Assembly: GCA_022606425.2 (NCBI GenBank)
Contig: JAHDVF020001467.1
Span: forward strand, 744,001 to 808,000
Direction: 5' to 3'
Length of the DNA stretch: 64,000 nt
Source: Lepidostoma basale
Taxonomy: Eukaryota > Arthropoda > Insecta > Trichoptera > Lepidostomatidae
Position 1 is the stretch's first letter, and every line of letters starts with the position of its first letter. This document shows positions 61,590-64,000 of the stretch, one piece after another. The translations under genes were made by a program, and so were the position numbers. Under the pieces are notes generated by a model. It had not been told where the DNA came from. It searched no databases and saw only the letters and a program-made list of their open reading frames with translations.

Positions 61590-61800
61590 AACATAATGAT
61601 TAAAATAAATTAAAAACGTCTGACTTTTAGGAGTTTTATTTAATTTCAAATTATTCTCAAATGTTTGATAATGTCTTAGAAGGGCGAAACGTGTCATTCT
61701 ATATTAAATTTAATAAAACCCCTAGAAGACAGAAGTTTTCATTTTATATTGATTATTTAATATGGAGTTTTACATCATTGTTCAAGAAACAATAAATAAC
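61590..61800. repeat. FB-B foldback, single core at apex
   Basis: AATGATTAAAATAAATTAAA, AACGTCTGACTTTTAGGAGT, TTTATTTAATTT faces AAATTTAATAAAACCCCTAG, AAGACAGAAGTTTTCATTTT, ATATTGATTATTTAATATGG. The arms (about 60 bp) pair across the core, forming a long stem I. Confidence 0.85.
61665..61695 (+). ncRNA. Hammerhead-like core, FB-B
   Basis: TTGATAA, T, GTC-TTAGAAG-GGC (one wobble), GAAAC, GT, G, TC. The second half is intact, with FB-B type substitutions in the first half. Confidence 0.45.
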
Positions 61801-61993
61801 GAACATTATATATATATTATTTTCTTTAAAACCTTTTTAACCTGCTATTTACGTATTTTGAAAAATAAATACTGGAGCAGCAAACATTTTCGCGCACATA
61901 AAATATTAAAAAATAATTGTGTTAAACGTGTACGTATTTTTTTTAAATTCACACATTACAATAAAAGCTTCTTTAGATATTTAAAAACACATT

Positions 61994-62118
61994 CAACTAA
62001 CTAACTAACCATCACGCCGTTTCTCCGGAGGGGTAGGCAGAGAGGATGAACCGCTAAACTGTTATATTCTGACACAACTCTCGCGCCTCTTCTACATTCA
62101 CACATCGTGACACGCACT
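61994..62118 (-). mobile_element. RT-1 LINE 3' tail
   Basis: CAACTAACTAACTAACCATC, CGCCGTTTCTCCGGAGGGGT and ACATTCACACATCGTGACAC. It ends abruptly at an FB-A half-core (GGCTGTCCGAAACATGTC). Confidence 0.8.
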
Positions 62119-62205
62119 GGCTGTCCGAAACATGTCTATTTAATTTTAGTTTTTTTAATGTTAGGGATGTATAAAGTATATAACAATAAAAAGAGAAATT
62201 AAACA
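62119..62205 (+). repeat. FB-A half element
   Basis: CTGTCCGAAACATGTCTATT, TAATTTTAGTTTTTTTAATG, GTATAAAGTATATAACAAT: stem II 3' side, GAAAC, AT, G, TC and the right arm. The CTGAAGA half has been replaced by RT-1. Confidence 0.65.
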
Positions 62206-62787
62206 TTATTTAAATAACGCCATTACACACACTCATGGTTAAAATTACGTATTGTATTTTTATTTTAATATTGATAAAGGTTTTGGTTCATATTATAATA
62301 AACATACATGTATTCTCAAAAATTGTTACGTAAATATTTGAAATTCCTGAACAAGATAAATATTTAACAAGGAAATAGCAAAACACTAGCCCATTATATA
62401 ATGTAATGTTTGCGTAATACAAATTACAGTAGCATGTTTCTCGATAAAATAGTTATCCAGCAAAACAAGTCAAAGATGCTCAATGTCAGGCCAAAGCAAG
62501 GATTCAACCCGAATTCTCAAATCCCCACACAGAGGCCTCCCTAGCGACCTATCTCGCCTGCTGGTTGTACTACACGCCAACAGAGATCTCTAGCAACATC
62601 AAAACTGTGATTATGGACCAAAGTTACGTAAATAAAAGGCACCTTATTTCGTTATCGAATAATTAATATGTTTATGCTATATATTTTTTTATTAATCCCT
62701 CCTCATAATAATGTTTTTACAAGGCATTTTTTTTTATATTAACAAGATTCTTTAATCAAATAATTTATCAAAATTTAAAGCTAGACC
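62206..62787. other. Unclassified spacer
   Basis: AT-rich with a mixed patch 62480-62620 (CACACAGAGGCCTCCCTAGC). Nothing recognised. Confidence 0.4.
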
Positions 62788-62942
62788 GCCAAGTTAGGAA
62801 GTCGTAAAAATCGACGTGCGTCTATGACTCGCTGTATGAGTTTGGATGAATATAGTGAGAAGTGTCAATATCGAGGGTGGCGGTCCATTCTCTCTGCCTA
62901 TCCCGTAGGAGAAAAGGCGTGATGTTTTGTTGTTGTTGTTGT
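62788..62942 (+). mobile_element. RT-1 LINE 3' end, variant (TTG)n tail
   Basis: SRKNRRASMTRCMSLDEYSE, KCQYRGWRSILSAYPVGE, then GGCGTGATGTTTTGTTGTTG. The tail is TTG repeats instead of TTAG. Confidence 0.8.
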
Positions 62943-62997
62943 ATACCAGATTCCTACATTGTTATGCATCAATATGTTTTTTTTTAATTATAAAAAT

Positions 62998-63240
62998 ACC
63001 TATATATATTGTTTCTTGAACAATGATGTAAAACTACATATTGAATAATTAATACGAATGAAAACGTCAGTTTTCTAGAAGTTTTATTATTTTTTATGGG
63101 AATGACATGTTTTGTCCTTGTAAGGCATTATTGAATGTCAAATTTGATAATGCCTTTGAAGGGCGAAACAAGTCATTCCCATAAAATATAATAAAACTTC
63201 TAGAAAACTGACATTTTCATTCGTATTAATAAAAATATAT
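62998..63240. repeat. FB-B foldback, palindromic form
   Basis: AAAACTACATATTGAATAAT, ACGAATGAAAACGTCAGTTT, TCTAGAAGTTTTATTATTTT, TATGGGAATGACATGTTTTG faces the same sequence inverted (CAAGTCATTCCCATAAAATA, AAACTTCTAGAAAACTGACA). Arms of over 90 bp. The right arm core is intact and the left is decayed (AAAACATGTCATT on minus). Confidence 0.9.
63144..63174 (+). ncRNA. Hammerhead-like core, FB-B
   Basis: TTGATAA, T, GCC-TTTGAAG-GGC, GAAAC, AA, G, TC. Beside it stem I pairs AAT with ATT. C3 and G8 are substituted as in the family. Confidence 0.45.
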
Positions 63241-63311
63241 TACAAAATAATGGAGATGTTTTGTTCATCATTAGTCTCTAGTATTATTTATAACTGAATA
63301 AAACTTGTTTA

Positions 63312-63525
63312 TTGACGACCTTCGTGGCAGAGTGGTAAGAGCTCTAACTGCTATAGTAAAGGTCCCGGGTTCGATTCCCGGCGATGGCATGGTGTGATTG
63401 TCACACTGTCTTTGGTCTGGTGTAGAATTCACGTGGCAATAAAATGGCGATAGATTAGCTACCGATCACATGTCATGAGATTTAATAGGTAAAAAAAACA
63501 GTAATTGGGTTTAAATAACCTGCTG
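63312..63525 (+). mobile_element. tRNA-headed SINE, tail type 2
   Basis: GACGACCTTCGTGGCAGAG, TGGTAAGAGCTCTAACTGC, perfect B box GGTTCGATTCC, body with an extra TGG after GATGGCA, TACCGATCACATGTCATGA, then AACAGTAATTGGGTTTAAAT of the type 2 end. Confidence 0.92.
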
Positions 63526-63689
63526 CAAACAAATGTTGAAAACTACGGGAATCTACCACATTAAATGCCTAAGCCTAAAGGCATCCCAATAACAAGCAAA
63601 AAATGTTACTCTTTGCTGCAAACCAATTCCAAAGATTGAAAACTAGAGAGTGAATAGAACATACTTTTGAGAAAATTTTCGTATGAAGC

Positions 63690-63925
63690 ATTCACTTTGT
63701 GGTAAGCCATTTTAATTTTTTTAAATTAATTATATTTAAAATAAAATAAAAATAAAAACGGCCCTGAGAAAACTTGGGTACAAGTTCGGGTGGTACCCAA
63801 TCTTCGTCAGGGTTTCGTAATAACATGTTATTACGAAGCCCTGAGGAAGCTTGGGTACAAGCGAAACTAGTCGGCAATTAAAATAACCGCATAGTGGTGA
63901 AAAACAAAGTGCAGTGTTTTTATTT
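63690..63925. repeat. FB-F foldback, palindromic form
   Basis: AAAAATAAAAACGGCC, GAAAACTTGGGTACAAG, CTTCGTCAGGGTTTCGTAAT, AACATG | CATGTTATTACGAAGCCCTGA-type inversion, AGCTTGGGTACAAGCGAAAC. The outer words TTCACTTTGTGG and CAAAGTGCAGTG also oppose each other. The left core (63782-63810, minus) is decayed (CTGACGA kept, stem II and GAAAC damaged). Confidence 0.85.
63841..63872 (+). ncRNA. Hammerhead-like core, FB-F
   Basis: CTGAGGA (fits CTGANGA), A, GCTT-GGGTAC-AAGC (perfect 4-bp stem II), GAAAC, TA, G, TC. Stem I beside the core pairs GCC (63838-63840) with GGC (63873-63875). All catalytic-core bases are present apart from the extra A. Confidence 0.65.
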
Positions 63926-64000
63926 CTATTTTATTTTACTTTTGATAGTTATGGTACCTATTTAATATTATCCTAATGATATTTGACTCTCGGTAGGCGC

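Overview
This window looks like AT-rich (roughly two-thirds A+T) insect nuclear DNA, plausibly from a moth or butterfly, but the order is an inference. I find no complete host gene, no exon I can defend, no rRNA and no canonical tRNA gene. Almost everything recognisable is transposon debris, so the window is best read as an intron or intergenic graveyard of nested elements. The family labels used below are my own.

RETROELEMENTS. At least a dozen non-LTR retrotransposon (LINE) families are present, nearly all as 5'-truncated 3' ends. RT-1 (about 20 pieces) has a reverse-transcriptase C-terminus with a WFGHMERM motif and a (TTAG)n 3' tail. RT-2 has a SYLGHVL...GRR...SWL...EWTG tail. RT-3 is jockey/CR1-like and ends in (TGATT)n. 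RT-4 to RT-10 are RTE-like tails with different GRP-rich motifs, several ending in (GAA)n or (GAT)n. L2L is an L2/CR1-like family with an FGDRAF motif, a conserved 3' UTR and an (ATT)n tail. Two kinds of short non-autonomous retroposon accompany them. One is a tRNA-headed SINE with A/B-box-like motifs (8 copies, two tail subfamilies). The other, TTAG-S (4 copies), carries its own body but ends in the RT-1 3' end and tail; one copy is precisely delimited by an 8-bp target duplication.

DNA ELEMENTS. Present are two deleted Tc1/mariner-like copies flanked by TA (131-584 and 50103-50584, the latter keeping a transposase N-terminus), a hAT-like MITE with a perfect 8-bp duplication (54159-54477), a second possible hAT MITE (59157-59273), and a GC-rich Harbinger-like MITE flanked by TAA (61034-61190).

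FOLDBACKS WITH HAMMERHEAD-LIKE CORES. The most interesting signal is a set of foldback repeats of several unrelated arm families (FB-A to FB-F). At or near their centres they carry the same RNA-like syntax: CTGANGA, one extra A/T, a short hairpin, GAAAC, two to six bases, G, then TH. That is the hammerhead ribozyme core with a minimal stem III, as known from Penelope-like retroelements. I count about twenty intact or decayed examples. No Penelope reverse transcriptase is visible here.

OTHER REPEATS. There are a 47-bp minisatellite (3764-4140), a degenerate 23-bp minisatellite (53405-53812), a dispersed inverted pair (repeat X, near 29.6 and 44.2 kb), and repeat Y, which occurs four times, twice in tandem at 60.5-61.2 kb. 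The stretches between are AT-rich with a few GC-richer islands, where unrecognised exons or regulatory DNA could hide.

LAYOUT. 0-10 kb: mariner-like MITE in RT-1, SINEs, minisatellite, FB-A. 10-28 kb: LINE tails and foldbacks. 28-48 kb: RT-1 and L2L-rich, SINEs, repeat X, several nested insertions. 48-64 kb: TTAG-S in a foldback, mariner remnant, RT-2, minisatellite, hAT MITE, L2L inside FB-E, repeat Y, and a dense run of FB-B/FB-F foldbacks at the right end.
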